Of a DNA stretch of 59,815 bases, positions 1 to 10,432 are shown in pieces. The DNA lies in contig JADNYV010000217.1 in assembly GCA_015501055.1 (NCBI GenBank), forward strand, positions 1 through 59,815. The letters run 5' to 3'. Made by a program: the position numbers and the translations under genes. Under the pieces are notes generated by a model, which had not been told where the DNA came from, did no database searches, and worked only from the letters and a program-made list of their open reading frames with translations. The stretch comes from Mucidula mucida (lineage: Eukaryota; Basidiomycota; Agaricomycetes; Agaricales; Physalacriaceae). Every line of letters begins with the position of its first letter. The stretch's first letter is position 1.

Positions 1-123
1 GCAGTCGTGGTAAGTAGTAAGCAGGGATGAAAAGAAGTTAGGGGCCTTCAACCGAAAAGGGTATATTACTAATTAATCGGTAATCGCTAACGGTAATGGC
101 CCCCAACACCGATAGCGAGCCTT

Positions 124-2220
124 TTATACTTTTATATACACAGCCTCCACAGAGGCATATGCCGAGCTTTGATCTGTAGAAATGAGGCTGCCAGATAGTG
201 ATAGTGTTCTCATGGTAGTTGGAAAAGCGCGCGGTACCGATAACCAAGGCCAATAGAGGTCCGCAAGATATGGGAACAGATTCGGCCTCATAAGATCAAG
301 CCATTCCGGGCCACATAGCGAATTGATGCTGGGGAAACATCGATAGATGACCGCCTCCAGTTTTCTTGGTTCTAGGTCCGTCATGATCCTGAGTTGGCGA
401 ACATGCCTACAGATGGGAAATGATGATATATCCCCGATGAGGTCATTCCCTACGAGTACCAACGAGGTGAGATGAGATGCGGAGGAAGAGATAACATGAC
501 GGTAAACATCAGGATAGAGAGGTCGTCTCCCAACATTGACCTTCAAGCGATCCAGACATGTGAACACCTGCAACGGTTTTCCTTCATCTGCAGTGGGTCT
601 TGCGGTACCCCATTCTGGATCGGTATTCGCCCAATACTCCAGTGGCTTGACGAAATTGAGTCGGGATACATGGGGAAAGTGGCGCGAGAGCGCGTAAATG
701 TCTTGTGGCGAGTGGGGTGTAATTTCCAGCGAATCATCGGCAGCACCATGCACATTCCTTATAGGAAGATACACGTGCAATTCCTGTAACTCTTCCGGTA
801 ATGTGGTTGGTAGGGGAAGATGTGTACCTGCGCTCCCTTCATCCAACACAGCGGGAAGTATCACCCGAAGAGAGCGGGCAATCATGGATAGATACGGGCG
901 GGAATTCATCATCTCGCTAACACGATGAAGACGACCATCAACTTGAAGGTCAAAGTGTTCATCCGGAACGAGGAGACTGAATGGATCAGCGTACGCAAGG
1001 CTTATATAAATAGAGCGTGTCTGACGACACACACCAGTCATAGATAGAAGGGAGTGGGAAGGAAGAAATGAAGCAATGTGCAGAAGGAGTTCGACGGGGA
1101 GATCGAGAAAATGTGAGAGGGGTGTATCATGGGAATCGCCACACTTGACCGTGGCTTGAGACCTCCCCGCATTAATTAGAAGTGTGGGAACCTGCTGCCA
1201 GAAGTTTGAATCTAATCTGAAGGCACTGCTGATGTTTTCGAGTTCGTAAAGTATGACATGGACCAACTCTGTTTCCTCAAACCGCGGCAAGAACGTGAGG
1301 CCAAGTGCCCAGTCACGAATGTATGCTTCTTTATGAAGCGCATACAGTGCGACTAGTATTCGGAAGCAGCGACGATTATAAACAGCGCGTACGCGTCCAG
1401 TTTTGTACCGTGAGAAAGAATCGTGCGAGGGAGGAGGATGATTATATATGGACCAGAACTCGTGGTGGGGTTGTTCAAATGCACCGTCTACACGATGCCG
1501 AAATGTAGCAAGCCTATGCACGTCTAGAACAGCTCCAGAATCGAGTGCAAGATTGAGATTCAAGAAGAGGTAATAATCGAGGACTCGCGGTCTGGGTCGC
1601 ATTCGATTACCATGGGGTGCGTGTGTGGGATCTAGCGGCGTTGACTTAATGCACCGTTTGCCATGATTGAGTTAGAAGACGAACATACCGAACTCATGCA
1701 TGCCTCGTAGGGACGCACTCATACTAAAACGCGTATGTCGAGCAAGATAAATGAGAGCGGGAAGGTGCGTAAACGGGTTCTCGGGGGCGGAAAGTAAGAT
1801 GTCGACAGCTTGGCTGGAGTCAGTCGAAAAACTCCGCCAATGATCACAAGATTTAAGATCAGAGGACAACCTGTAATCGAGGTCTTGGAGCCCGATATGA
1901 GGGATCAAGGATGATGAAAAGAGATCTCCGTCCACAACTCCCACTGCACGCCAGTCGTCCTCTGACCAGGTTGGAAGATTAGACATCTGTGTTTCTGCAC
2001 ACTGAGAGATGCGCGACGCCAGTGCGTGGGCAAAGTCGAGGATAGCTTTGTGTCGAGCCTCTCGTTTGGACGTCTGTCGGATACGAAAGTCTCGAGGGCC
2101 GTGTGAGTTGTATTGAAAGTGTTCCATGAGAGCTGCTCGAATGAGCAGACGATTCATGATCTGTGAGAAGAGATACGCACCTTCCCAGGGCAATTTGCTG
2201 GACAGATGAGGGACAGACAT
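124..2220 (-). CDS. F-box protein, two exons
   Basis: Probable F-box protein, a substrate-recognition subunit of an SCF ubiquitin ligase. Exon 1 is 2220-1689 and exon 2 is 1631-124. They join in phase 1 across a 57-nt intron (1688-1632) with donor GTATGT, a CTAAC branch-like site and acceptor CTAG, giving about 679 residues. Without splicing, the upstream frame stops at 1672 and the downstream part lacks its N-terminus, so the spliced model is preferred. The F-box core (LDLPVELLLHIASFLPSHSL) lies near residues 352-371, unusually far from the N-terminus. The rest resembles the degenerate LRR-like tails of agaric F-box proteins, with no clear repeat. The first 350 residues match nothing I recognise. 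The substrate is unknown. Confidence 0.7.
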
Positions 2221-3041
2221 TTGCGAAGCGCCAATAAGTGAAGCAAAAGGAGTAAGGAGGAGTATGAGAGTAAAAGGTTAACAGCCAAGTGCCAAGAATA
2301 GGCGAATCACGCGACTATGTGGAATTTCTCACGCCGCCCTCACTCGAATTGCATTCATGTTCTCTCTCCACGTCTTGAAACGCGTCGTCTTGCCTAGTCC
2401 TCGGGTACATCAGAGATAATTCTGATGTGACGTTCCGGTTTAAGTCGGCAGCCTCCAAAGAAACTTGGGTTTTCGGAAATGCTGCATGCGTCCCTTGATT
2501 TGGCCTTCGCGCCTGGAGCGTTGAAGGATCTTGTCACCTGTGGCTATACTATCGAGGTGATATAGAAAGCAGTGGCCAGTACACAGTGATGAAAGTGTAC
2601 GAAGCGATGGCAGTACAAATGTTTCCACCTCTGTGCCAGACGTCTTCGTCGTCAACAATGAGCATATCTCCCGGCTGGTGTAAAGCCGTCACCTTCCTTC
2701 CGTTGATCACTCCAAAGAGTCCACACCCACACTGTCGTAACCACCTACCTCTCCTCCCTTGCATCCCAAGACTGGTCCACAATCTCCGCCCTCGACTAAT
2801 ACACCATGGTCGTGCCCCCCGTTTCTATTGAGTTCCCTCAGATGACTGGCGCGCAGGCGGCCGTTGATGTGATGAAGGGCGCGCCGGAGGAGAGATTTAA
2901 TAAACTACAATCACCTTGACGTCTATTAAAAATGACAAAATTTACCATTCAGGATCCACGAAATCGTCGAAGCCGGATCGCATATCCCCTTTGTCTTTAT
3001 ATGCACTCGTGTCCTGTCCGCTGCATAGCACTACCAGAGAT

Positions 3042-3383
3042 TGAAGATTTCGTCACAGGCAGAATCAAACGCAAAAAGCAAACCGGGGATCCGATGGCAT
3101 AACGCGTACTCCCTCAAAGTCAAATTTGCGGACACAGAAGATGGTGCGAAGATGAGAAAGATGCAGATAGCGGTCGACGTCATGGTTAGGGATCCGCACC
3201 GTAACCGTATCATGAAGATTTCGTCACAGGCAGAATCAAACGCAAAAAGCAAACCGGGGATCCGATGGCATAACGCGTACTCCCTCAAAGTCAAATTTGC
3301 GGACACAGAAGATGGTGCGAAGATGAGAAAGATGCAGATAGCGGTCGACGTCATGGTTAGGGATCCGCACCGTAACCGTATGA
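3042..3383. repeat. 171-bp tandem duplication, two copies
   Basis: Positions 3042-3212 and 3213-3383 are near-identical 171-bp units, with one visible mismatch at the end. Each unit carries the third-exon part of the SnoaL-like pseudogene and ends with about 25 bp identical to the left end of the MITE that follows. The duplication therefore happened after the MITE had inserted. Confidence 0.9.
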
Positions 3384-3725
3384 TACGGTTTACGGTGACG
3401 GCTTGTACGGCTCCCATAACCGTCCCGTAAGACTCCTTGTGGTGTACCCGTACAGTACGGGTACGGTACGGCACCCCGCTAACTTGATGAGGATTGAGAC
3501 TGGGAGGTGGAGGTGTCTCTCAGAAGTGGTGGAGGGGCTGTATGTTTTAAGTGCGACACTTACCCAGGACATCTCCTTCTCTGGTCTCTTGTCCTCACTG
3601 TCCGTATACGGGTTGTACGGTACCGTCACTTCAACCCGTAACCGTACCATACACCACGAAAATAGGTGCCGTATGACACCGTAATTCTTACGGCCGTAAC
3701 CGTATACGGTTACGGTGCGGATCCC
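3360..3725. mobile_element. 366-bp MITE-like element with inverted ends
   Basis: The ends are perfect inverted repeats, GGGATCCGCACCGTAACCGT at the left and its reverse complement at the right. TA lies immediately outside on both sides (3358-3359 and 3726-3727), consistent with a TA target-site duplication of the Tc1/mariner type. The interior is rich in GTACGG/CCGTAC motifs and partly palindromic. No transposase is encoded. Flanks CATGGT and GTCATGG suggest the uninterrupted target lay inside the SnoaL-like gene. Confidence 0.75.
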
Positions 3726-3835
3726 TAGTCATGGTGGAGGTGGTGGAGGGGACAAGGTGAAGGCTCAGGCCTCTAAGATGCATGCAGGCAAGGTAAATTA
3801 CATTAGAGGAAACAACGAAACGTGTTGAGGAGTCA

Positions 3836-4361
3836 CTACGCCCCCGATATTTTGCCTTCCGCTTCAAAGAATTCTTTCAGGAATCCACTGTCCAGAAACT
3901 CAGTAAACCTCCGGATCTTGCCGTCCTCAACCTCAACAACAAACATGTACTCGTTATGCCAGGGCGTCCCCATCTTCGACGTCCCATCCGATTGTGCCTG
4001 CACAATCTCATCAGTATTACACGTACACTGGAAACGTATCTACGTACATGAGCGATAATCATATTTCCAGTCTTGACTTCATGGACCTCGTGAACCGTGA
4101 ACTACAAAAGGTCGCTCCATAAGCATGAAGATGGAGGTTTTATCTCAACCGATATACCTTCATCGCTCCAGGATCGAACCACTTGTTCATGCTCCCTTCT
4201 ACAGCCCCCAAGAATTGCGCCTTTCCCATAGTAGGAAGCCCAGCTGACGCCGGCATGACAGTCAGTTCAACTTCGTCTGCCAAGCAAGAGAGCGCTGCGT
4301 CCCAGTCAAGCGCGGACGCAGCGTGCAGGTAGGTGTGAAGTAAAGCGGCAGCGGGGTGCAT
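3836..4361 (-). CDS. SnoaL/NTF2-like protein, three exons
   Basis: Small protein of the NTF2-like (SnoaL) alpha+beta barrel superfamily, which includes cyclases, dehydratases, isomerases and many uncharacterised fungal proteins; the substrate cannot be told. Exons 4361-4158, 4101-4048 and 3997-3836 join in phase 0 through introns of 56 and 50 nt (donors GTATAT and GTACGT), giving 139 residues, the usual domain length. It shows a helical N-terminus (LLHTYLHAASALDWDAAL), a VHEV strand, and the typical GTPWHNEYMFVVEVEDGKI sheet followed by FLDSGFLKEFF. The start is the Met whose downstream length exactly matches the paralog at 6198-6720, which has identical exon sizes (204, 54, 162 nt). Confidence 0.85.
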
Positions 4362-6042
4362 AACTGGATGGAAGAGAGACCGTCGTCTGTGATGGGCGCT
4401 GTTGGTGATTGTACCTGGACTCGGATGAGACGCCATGTAAATCGCGTTCTTATATTGTTGAGGACCTCCGGAGAATCTGTTATCCACGAACGCGCACCGT
4501 CCGGCGTGCCCGCGAATGTATTGCGCGTTGTAACGGCAGAGGACCCACTGGAACGTGACGTGGGAAGTCGAAAGTTCCTGGTAGATTGGGTGTGATATCT
4601 TGTAAGCCCAAAATAGGGAAGGCTTATCCGTATAGCCTGGAGAGATGATCGCGGTATTGTTGTTGGAATAGCAAGCACAAGTCTCGGAGGTCTCGGGCTT
4701 AGTATTGTTGAGTACTTTTGACGTACTTTGAGTTGAGTCCAAAGCATGTTACTAATACTTTACTCATGTAGTCCATAGTCCCCGTCGATAGTTTAAATAG
4801 CTCTGTATTTTTGTGTAACTACTCTATCAACTTGTAACCCCCACTACTTCTAGTGTGACTGTACCTCATTTGAAGCCTAGTTTCGTGCCCCGAGTCACCG
4901 AATTCTCACAATTGTCTCATAAAGTCAACATACACATCCGTATATTTCTCAGAAACGAAGGTATTGAGATGGATCCACCCACAAAGACAGCAAAAGTACA
5001 GCCTCGCCTTTGCGTGATGAGCCTGGTATTATTAGTCTGGTGAGGGCGTTAGACCGTGGCAAGGTAAGACGTGCCTCCAAATTCCACATCCGTATGCAGA
5101 GCTAGTTGTGGAGAAGACGGAGAACTAGGAAGAATGCGCGTAGTGTACGTATGTCGCGGGTTATCGAAAGGCAGTCTTGTCAGCGCGTGAACACATACTA
5201 GTCCATGGATGAGCACGGTAATGGCGGAACGGGAGAACCTCAAGTTGCCAGCGAAACTGCATTTTTATCTATGAACATTACTAAACCTATTTTTGTTGGT
5301 AGACTGAGGTGCACTGACCTGGAAACGATTGTACTAGGAGGGAAACAACGGGGTAGGTGAACGCCTTCTTGCAGTTGGCTTGTCCGAGGGGGGAGTCAGC
5401 CGGGCGGGCAAAAGAGCACGCTAGCCTCTGAAGGTGCTGATCTCAACTCGTCGAAATTAATAACAACATAGACAGACAGACGCAATTCGCGAAAGGGTCA
5501 TTTAATGCGAGAGGAATGGGAGTACGTAGGTGACTGGTCCGACAGTCGTGCTTATTATTATTATGACGCTGCGCGACAAGGTTGAACGACGGGCACACCT
5601 AGAGTAGACAGGGCCTAAGTTCGGGCAAGAGTCATCAGCCTGAGTATGAAACAGACGTACAATCGCTGCTAACGCGTCTACATCATGTGAGGCATCGATT
5701 GGCAGTCATGGTGGTGGTAAAAGGGAAAAGTAAACTGATCGGATCGAAAATTTGGAAGCTCAAAATACGGGATGTTAAGAAAGACTATGGGCGTCGGGAA
5801 CAGCCAGGATTGAGCTGGGGAGTCCCTCTCTCGGTCATCTTATTGGACAAGAGGATACTCAATCTAAGTACAACGCCGCCGTAGCGGTCTGCGCAGGCAT
5901 ATGTGTAACACCATCCTTGTCAATATCGTTATGTTTGGGTGGGTTTCGCTTTACCATCGCGCGAGTATCTCTAAGCTAATGAACGTTGTAGTTTGGTTGG
6001 GGTCATTCATCCGACCGTCGTCGTAACCTCACCCTCGTCAAG
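4362..6042. other. gene-poor interval
   Basis: No supportable gene. Open stretches upstream of 4361 continue the frame of the SnoaL-like first exon without resembling protein. A 64-codon minus-strand stretch at 5049-5243 starts with a hydrophobic segment but has no recognisable continuation. Confidence 0.4.
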
Positions 6043-6171
6043 ATGTTCCGCGCGCTCTCCTACGTCAACCTCGCGCTGAACATTGCGGCAGGCATGTTCA
6101 CCATTCACGCCACGTATAAGGTAGACGAGGACACACTGAGAAGTGCACGTTCGTTTATGCCAATGAACTAG
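6043..6171 (+). other. orphan first-exon-like peptide
   Basis: A 42-codon frame starting MFRALSYVNLALNIAAG and reading through a GTAGAC donor-like site at 6121 looks like the amphipathic or membrane-spanning first exon of a real gene. I find no continuation before the SnoaL-like gene on the other strand. It may be a truncated relic or a small protein. Confidence 0.25.
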
Positions 6172-6197
6172 ATACACTCGCGTATTTGTTGAGGCAT

Positions 6198-6720
6198 TTA
6201 CGCTTTGGATGCCTTTGTTTCTGCTTCGATAAAGGATTTCAGAAACCCACTATCAATGAACTCGGTGATCCTCCTAATCTTTCCCCCCTCAACCTCAACA
6301 GTGAACATATATTCATTATGCCATGGCGTCCCAAGCTTCGAGGTGCCGTCCGAGTGGGCCTGAAAATGCGGTCAGTATTTAAACGACCCCGAGACCTCTG
6401 CCAGGCTTACATGGGCAATGATTGTATTCCCGGGTTTTGTCTCATAGACCTGATTGACTGTGAACTGTGAACTCGCCAGATCAGCCAAAGCGAGATAACG
6501 CAAAGAAGGCTCATACCTTCAATGCTCCGGGCGCAAACCAGTTACCCACACTCCCTTTCAGAGCCCCCAAAAGCTGGGACCTGACTTGAACAGGAAACCC
6601 CAACGACTCCGGTTTGGCAGTCAGCTCACAGTCGTCCGTGAACAAGGAGAGCATTGCATCCCAGTCCTGCGCAGACACTGATGTCAAGTATGAGTGGAGT
6701 ATGGCGGTAGGGATAGACAT
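6198..6720 (-). CDS. SnoaL/NTF2-like protein, three exons (paralog)
   Basis: Second intact SnoaL/NTF2-like gene, paralog of 3836-4361. Exons 6720-6517, 6464-6411 and 6359-6198 have exactly the same sizes (204, 54, 162 nt) and phase-0 introns, giving 139 residues. Conserved blocks are AQDWDAMLSLFTDD near residue 17, FAPGALKV at the first splice site, TIIAH at the second, and GTPWHNEYMFTVEVEGGKI then FIDSGFLKSF near the C-terminus. Identical architecture with clearly diverged protein sequence points to an old local duplication. The exact function is unknown; a ligand-binding or small-enzyme role is family inference only. Confidence 0.85.
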
Positions 6721-7410
6721 GGAGGAAAGTAGTTGTTGATGTTGACTGGGTGCTGGCCAAGGATGTCCAATTTGTCGCCCGAGGTAGCCAAGCATCAGCA
6801 TTGCGTGGTGGGACGGCACCGACGATCCACATACGTACACGTAAGGGAGCTATTTATACGAGTGCGCCCGAGTACGTGGAAGACATCATCCAAGAGAGCC
6901 ACAACATGTAAGCGCTCAGTCACGCACCTGAGTGATCTTAAAATACCTCCCAACGACGATTATGAGCACCGTGGCCGAGATACCTTCAAGCTTTGAAGTG
7001 ACGCCGAACTGTCATCCATTCTGGATTGACGCGAAATGAATGGCCTTTGAAAGCTGGAGCAGGTTGCAAGAAAAAATGATCGCTGATTGAGCCCCTATTC
7101 ACGCTTTGACCAATGACTAAGTATCACCTTTACGGACGATCACGCGCCTTTGATTCAAGTTCCTCTATACACTTTATTTTGTCTTTATACTGAAGACGTC
7201 CTACAGGCTTTACATCTGCCTCATGCATTCTTTCTCTCAAAGGCCGTTCCAAATGCCTTTGTATCACAATTTCTCACCGCCTCGCTCATAGTACTTAAAG
7301 GCGTCCTAAGGTTGACGTCTCTAACGAAATTGAACATTGTGGAAGCCAAGTAGCCTCTCTCGCCGTCTCCTCCGCTTTCAACATTCTGTCTTTGACGCAC
7401 TGCCGCAACG
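6721..7410. other. intergenic, nothing recognised
   Basis: No gene or RNA recognised. Presumably it holds the promoter of the SnoaL-like gene on one side and of the coiled-coil gene on the other. Confidence 0.4.
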
Positions 7411-8255
7411 ATGGACTTCAAGGGGAGTGCTTCCATCACAGCATCTGAAGAGAACAATGACAGCCACTTGGAGTCTCAGGACACAGAACCGCGCCTACAC
7501 ATTGTATGCCGTGACTTTCCTTCATTATCTCACCTGGGACTCATTCCATTCTCTGTTGTCGAACACGACACACGACTCGACGGGACCACTCACAATCACC
7601 TCGTCCTCGCTTATACAAACCATTCACAACGTCGCGAGAAGCACTCTCCGAGCAGTCGCGGGCGACTTCCGCTCATACCCAGATGTATCTCAGCGTCATC
7701 GATGGCTTGACGTCGGTGATTAAGGAGAAAGATGCTGCTCTGGAAGATGCGCAATCAACCATTCGGCTGCTCCACGGAGATCAGAAGCGGCGTGTGAAAT
7801 TCTCGATGGTGTTCACAGAGCTACACGATCGCTGGTTGAAACGCGGCGTTGACACGCTGAAGTCCGAGTTGGGACGGCTTCGCTATCACATCTACGGGGT
7901 AGTACAACTCAAGATTCGGGCCCAGTCGAAACGCTCCACTGAGCTCGAGGGGACGATCAGGTATCTTTGGGCGAAGATGAATAGAATGGAGATGGCTCTC
8001 AAGGAGGCTGAGAAGTCGGCGGGTAAGGCGGCCATTGAGACCAAGTTTTGGAAGTTAACCGCCGTCAATGGTGTTCTGGCTCTGGCGAAACAGTCGATGC
8101 AATTTGAGCTGCTGACGCAGTTCACCGAGGCAGAAGCTGTACGATTCATAGTCATGGCCCTCTCCGACGAATGTAACTGGTCTTTGTGGGGTATCCTCTT
8201 GTTGGTAGTATATGGTTATATGCTGTCGGGACCCGGCTGGGAGAAACTTGAATAG
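7411..8255 (+). CDS. coiled-coil protein with C-terminal membrane segment
   Basis: The main exon (7683-8255) encodes about 190 residues of charged heptad-like sequence (for example SVIKEKDAALEDAQSTIRLL and LKEAEKSAGKAA). It ends in a hydrophobic stretch (WSLWGILLLVVYGYML) with a short charged tail, the layout of a tail-anchored or single-pass membrane protein. A likely first exon is 7411-7503 (start MDFKGSASITASEE), joined in phase 0 over a 179-nt intron from donor GTATGC to acceptor CCCAG at 7682, for about 221 residues. The exon 1 assignment is tentative because the intron would be long for this genome, and the intervening DNA is open in another frame. I do not recognise the family. Confidence 0.5.
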
Positions 8256-8429
8256 ATATGTCCTTATTTAGAAGTCGTACAAGTGGTCATAAATCGTTAT
8301 ATTCATTTCAAGCCGCGCGCACGCTACTGTCTGGGAAGACGAACACGAGGCACATGAGTGGACGAGATTATCGGGTCACCGTTTGCAGCAACGCCAACTT
8401 GGCCAGTGGCGCATCGGTCTTGATGGTGT

Positions 8430-9032
8430 ATGTTGGAGCACGCAGCCCGAAGTCATACTATCTCGTCCTATTTGGTTAACATGGCACCACAAGTATTCAG
8501 TAAGCTAATGAAAAACCTTGAAGGGGAGACGATGATTGTCGTAATCTTAGCCATACATACAACAATCCCGTGGCTTGATATTGGACGATATACAGATCAT
8601 GTTGTCAATTGTTATCAACAGGATAAATCTGGGATCTTAATACACGCCAGCATTCTGGGCTTCGTCTTCTCCCTTGTCCAACCCCCAGGTATCGTCCTAT
8701 CGAATGCATCAGCGCCGACTCATGATATCCGTGAACATAGGGCATACAACATAGTTAGCACCATCCATGATCTTGTCCCATGCACCGTTGATGAAGTCTT
8801 TGAACTTGAATCCTCGTGCGTCAAGAGAACTACCGGAGTCGTTGTGACTGTCCATGCCGAGATTGTTATCCTAATAACAATGTCGTTGCATCAACTCGGA
8901 AGATTCAAGAAGGTGATGGATAGACGTACAATGAAATGCGCGGCCTTCTTGGTCTCCAATGGCCAGGATGAAAATCATGAAAGTCTACCCCCCGGCGCTT
9001 GTTCGGAAGATTCAAGACACATCCCGGGATAG
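8430..9032 (+). CDS. hypothetical ORF, doubtful
   Basis: A 200-codon uninterrupted frame. It has hydrophobic patches (GILIHASILGFVFSLVQPP and VVVTVHAEIVILITM) but no domain I recognise and no splice context. It may be an accidental open frame between the coiled-coil gene and the secreted-protein gene, which converge here. Confidence 0.2.
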   Translation: MLEHAARSHTISSYLVNMAPQVFSKLMKNLEGETMIVVILAIHTTIPWLDIGRYTDHVVNCYQQDKSGILIHASILGFVFSLVQPPGIVLSNASAPTHDIREHRAYNIVSTIHDLVPCTVDEVFELESSCVKRTTGVVVTVHAEIVILITMSLHQLGRFKKVMDRRTMKCAAFLVSNGQDENHESLPPGACSEDSRHIPG

Positions 9033-9099
9033 GATTAGCTAGGCAGTATTCTGATCTACGTTGGTAAGGACTTGGTTGGGATTGTTGTAGTCTAGAGTC

Positions 9100-9823
9100 C
9101 TATGCAGCGTCTTCGCCTTTATCCTTCCCAACATAATCGTCCTTTGAAATTCATATTAATGGAGAAACAAAGGAGACGATAAAAGCTACGTACGAACCAG
9201 TGAATACCCGTCTTCCCTATGTCTATGATGTCGCCTAGATTACCGAGATCGGGGATATGAAAACGCTTGTCGAGGTTTCGAGTCGAATGAAACTGGGACA
9301 GAGTATTCAAATCCAGTTTGCACCCCGGAGTGAGGGCGGAGATGTTGCACGTCTTTGATTCTGGACCGCGACGCTGAGGTTGGGCGCTGGGCTGACTGAG
9401 AGACACCTGTGTTTGCGAAGGTACCGACTGCGATTGGGCACTAGCTTGAGTAACTTCCAACTCTTTGTGGTCCTTTTACAGAGACATTTGCATCTTAAAA
9501 GCGAAGCTAAATTGACCGACCTACCCAGAGATCAGTCCCCGTCCCCATGATATGCAAGATGTTGTTTAAATCGCCCCAGTCAAAACGAAGTTGGCGCTCG
9601 TCGAGGCTGCGGGCTGCATGGAGCGCGGAAAGAGATTCCACATTTAGGCGACAACCAATGTGCGGGCTGGAGAGATCACAGGTTTCTCCCTGTTGGTAGA
9701 TAGTCAATAGAAAGAAGCTCTCATTTGTGGCCACCTTACCTTGCCGGACGATTCAGCAGCGGGAGAAGCTCTCGATGCGAGAGTCAAAGCGAGAACAACA
9801 AAGCTGACGCGAATGGAACGCAT
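9100..9823 (-). CDS. small secreted protein with two internal repeats, four exons
   Basis: Exons 9823-9740, 9689-9525, 9472-9194 and 9141-9100 join in phase 0 (donors GTAAGG, GTAGGT, GTACGT) to give 189 residues. It opens with a signal peptide (MRSIRVSFVVLALTLASRAS). Two homologous modules follow: CDLSSPHIGCRLNVESLSAL...GDLNNILHIMGTGTDLW in exon 2 and CNISALTPGCKLDLNTLSQF...GNLGDIIDIGKTGIHWF in exon 3, separated by a Ser/Gln/Pro-rich linker. Each module has a C-x8-C pair and ends at a splice donor after its final aromatic, so the repeat probably arose by exon duplication. The short last exon is acidic and basic (DDYVGKDKGEDAA). No family recognised; probably an extracellular effector-type or wall protein. 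Confidence 0.7.
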
Positions 9824-10011
9824 CGTAGACAAGATTTATGAAAATGATTTGTCAATTATCTTGGGCCAGCCAAGATAAAAGTATGGAGGGAAGATGAGGA
9901 GTCGCGCTGCGAATGCTGAGTAACGTATTTGGGTGAAGCTTTATATCTGAGAATCCTTGGTGGGGACGAGGTTGAACGGAACCAAGACGGGTGGTAAAAA
10001 GCCGGCCCCGC

Positions 10012-10432
10012 AATTTGGCCGTGGCCGCTACCGTGCATGCACGGTAGCGGCTCACGGCCGCACGGTAGCACAGCCACAGCCTAAGTTGCGCCACCTTCCA
10101 CGTCCCCAGGAGCATCTACTTTCGAGCGGATGAGTTATGCGTCGGCTATAACATGTATCCATGAACATATCTTCGTAACAAAACTTTGTGTGGTCAGACC
10201 AAGAATCACCAAGAATGAGCAAAGTTTTTCTGGTCGCCGCTACCGTGCGCACGGTAGACCCTGCACAGGCCACGGACTCACGGTAGCGGTCACGGTCGTC
10301 TGCACGGAAGCGGCCACGGTACTCTTACGTCACGCACGGTAGCGGCAGTAATGCGAACACGGTAGCACGGTAGCACGGTAATCGCACGGCACTGACACGG
10401 TAGCGGTCATGGCCGTGACAGGTGCGTGACAG
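10012..10432. repeat. CACGGTAGCGG-type degenerate repeat clusters
   Basis: Two dense clusters (about 10012-10080 and 10240-10432) of 8-12 bp variants of ACGGTAGCGGCC/CACGGTAGC and their reverse complements. Local palindromes include CCGCTACCGTGCATGCACGG. Similar DNA recurs at 12084-12186. The pattern resembles the terminal or subterminal repeats of non-autonomous elements, but I could not define element ends. Confidence 0.7.

Larger units (their letters stand above)
2724..3790 (+). pseudogene. decayed SnoaL/NTF2-like gene
   Basis: Remnant of a third member of the SnoaL/NTF2-like family found intact at 3836-4361 and 6198-6720. Recognisable pieces in order are a first-exon block with TYLSSLASQDW (near 2740-2780), VPPVSIEFPQMTGAQ (about 2810-2855), the second-exon motif IHEIVEAGS (near 2955-2980), and the third-exon motif WHNAYSLKVKF (near 3090). 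These align in order with DWDAALSCL, LPTMGKAQFLGA, VHEVHEVKTG and WHNEYMFVVEV of the intact neighbours. It has an in-frame stop after SALD at about 2798, a frame change in exon 2, an internal 171-bp tandem duplication and a MITE near its 3' end, so no intact protein can be made. It is divergent from, and transcribed opposite to, its paralogs. Confidence 0.6.

Noticed and set aside
3042..3383. CRISPR-like direct repeat
   Set aside because: Only two adjoining copies with no spacers in a eukaryotic gene context; it is a simple tandem duplication.
3031..3474. Minus-strand 147-codon frame with two repeated signal-peptide-like segments
   Set aside because: It is the reverse of the tandemly duplicated SnoaL-like exon; homology to the paralogs lies on the plus strand.
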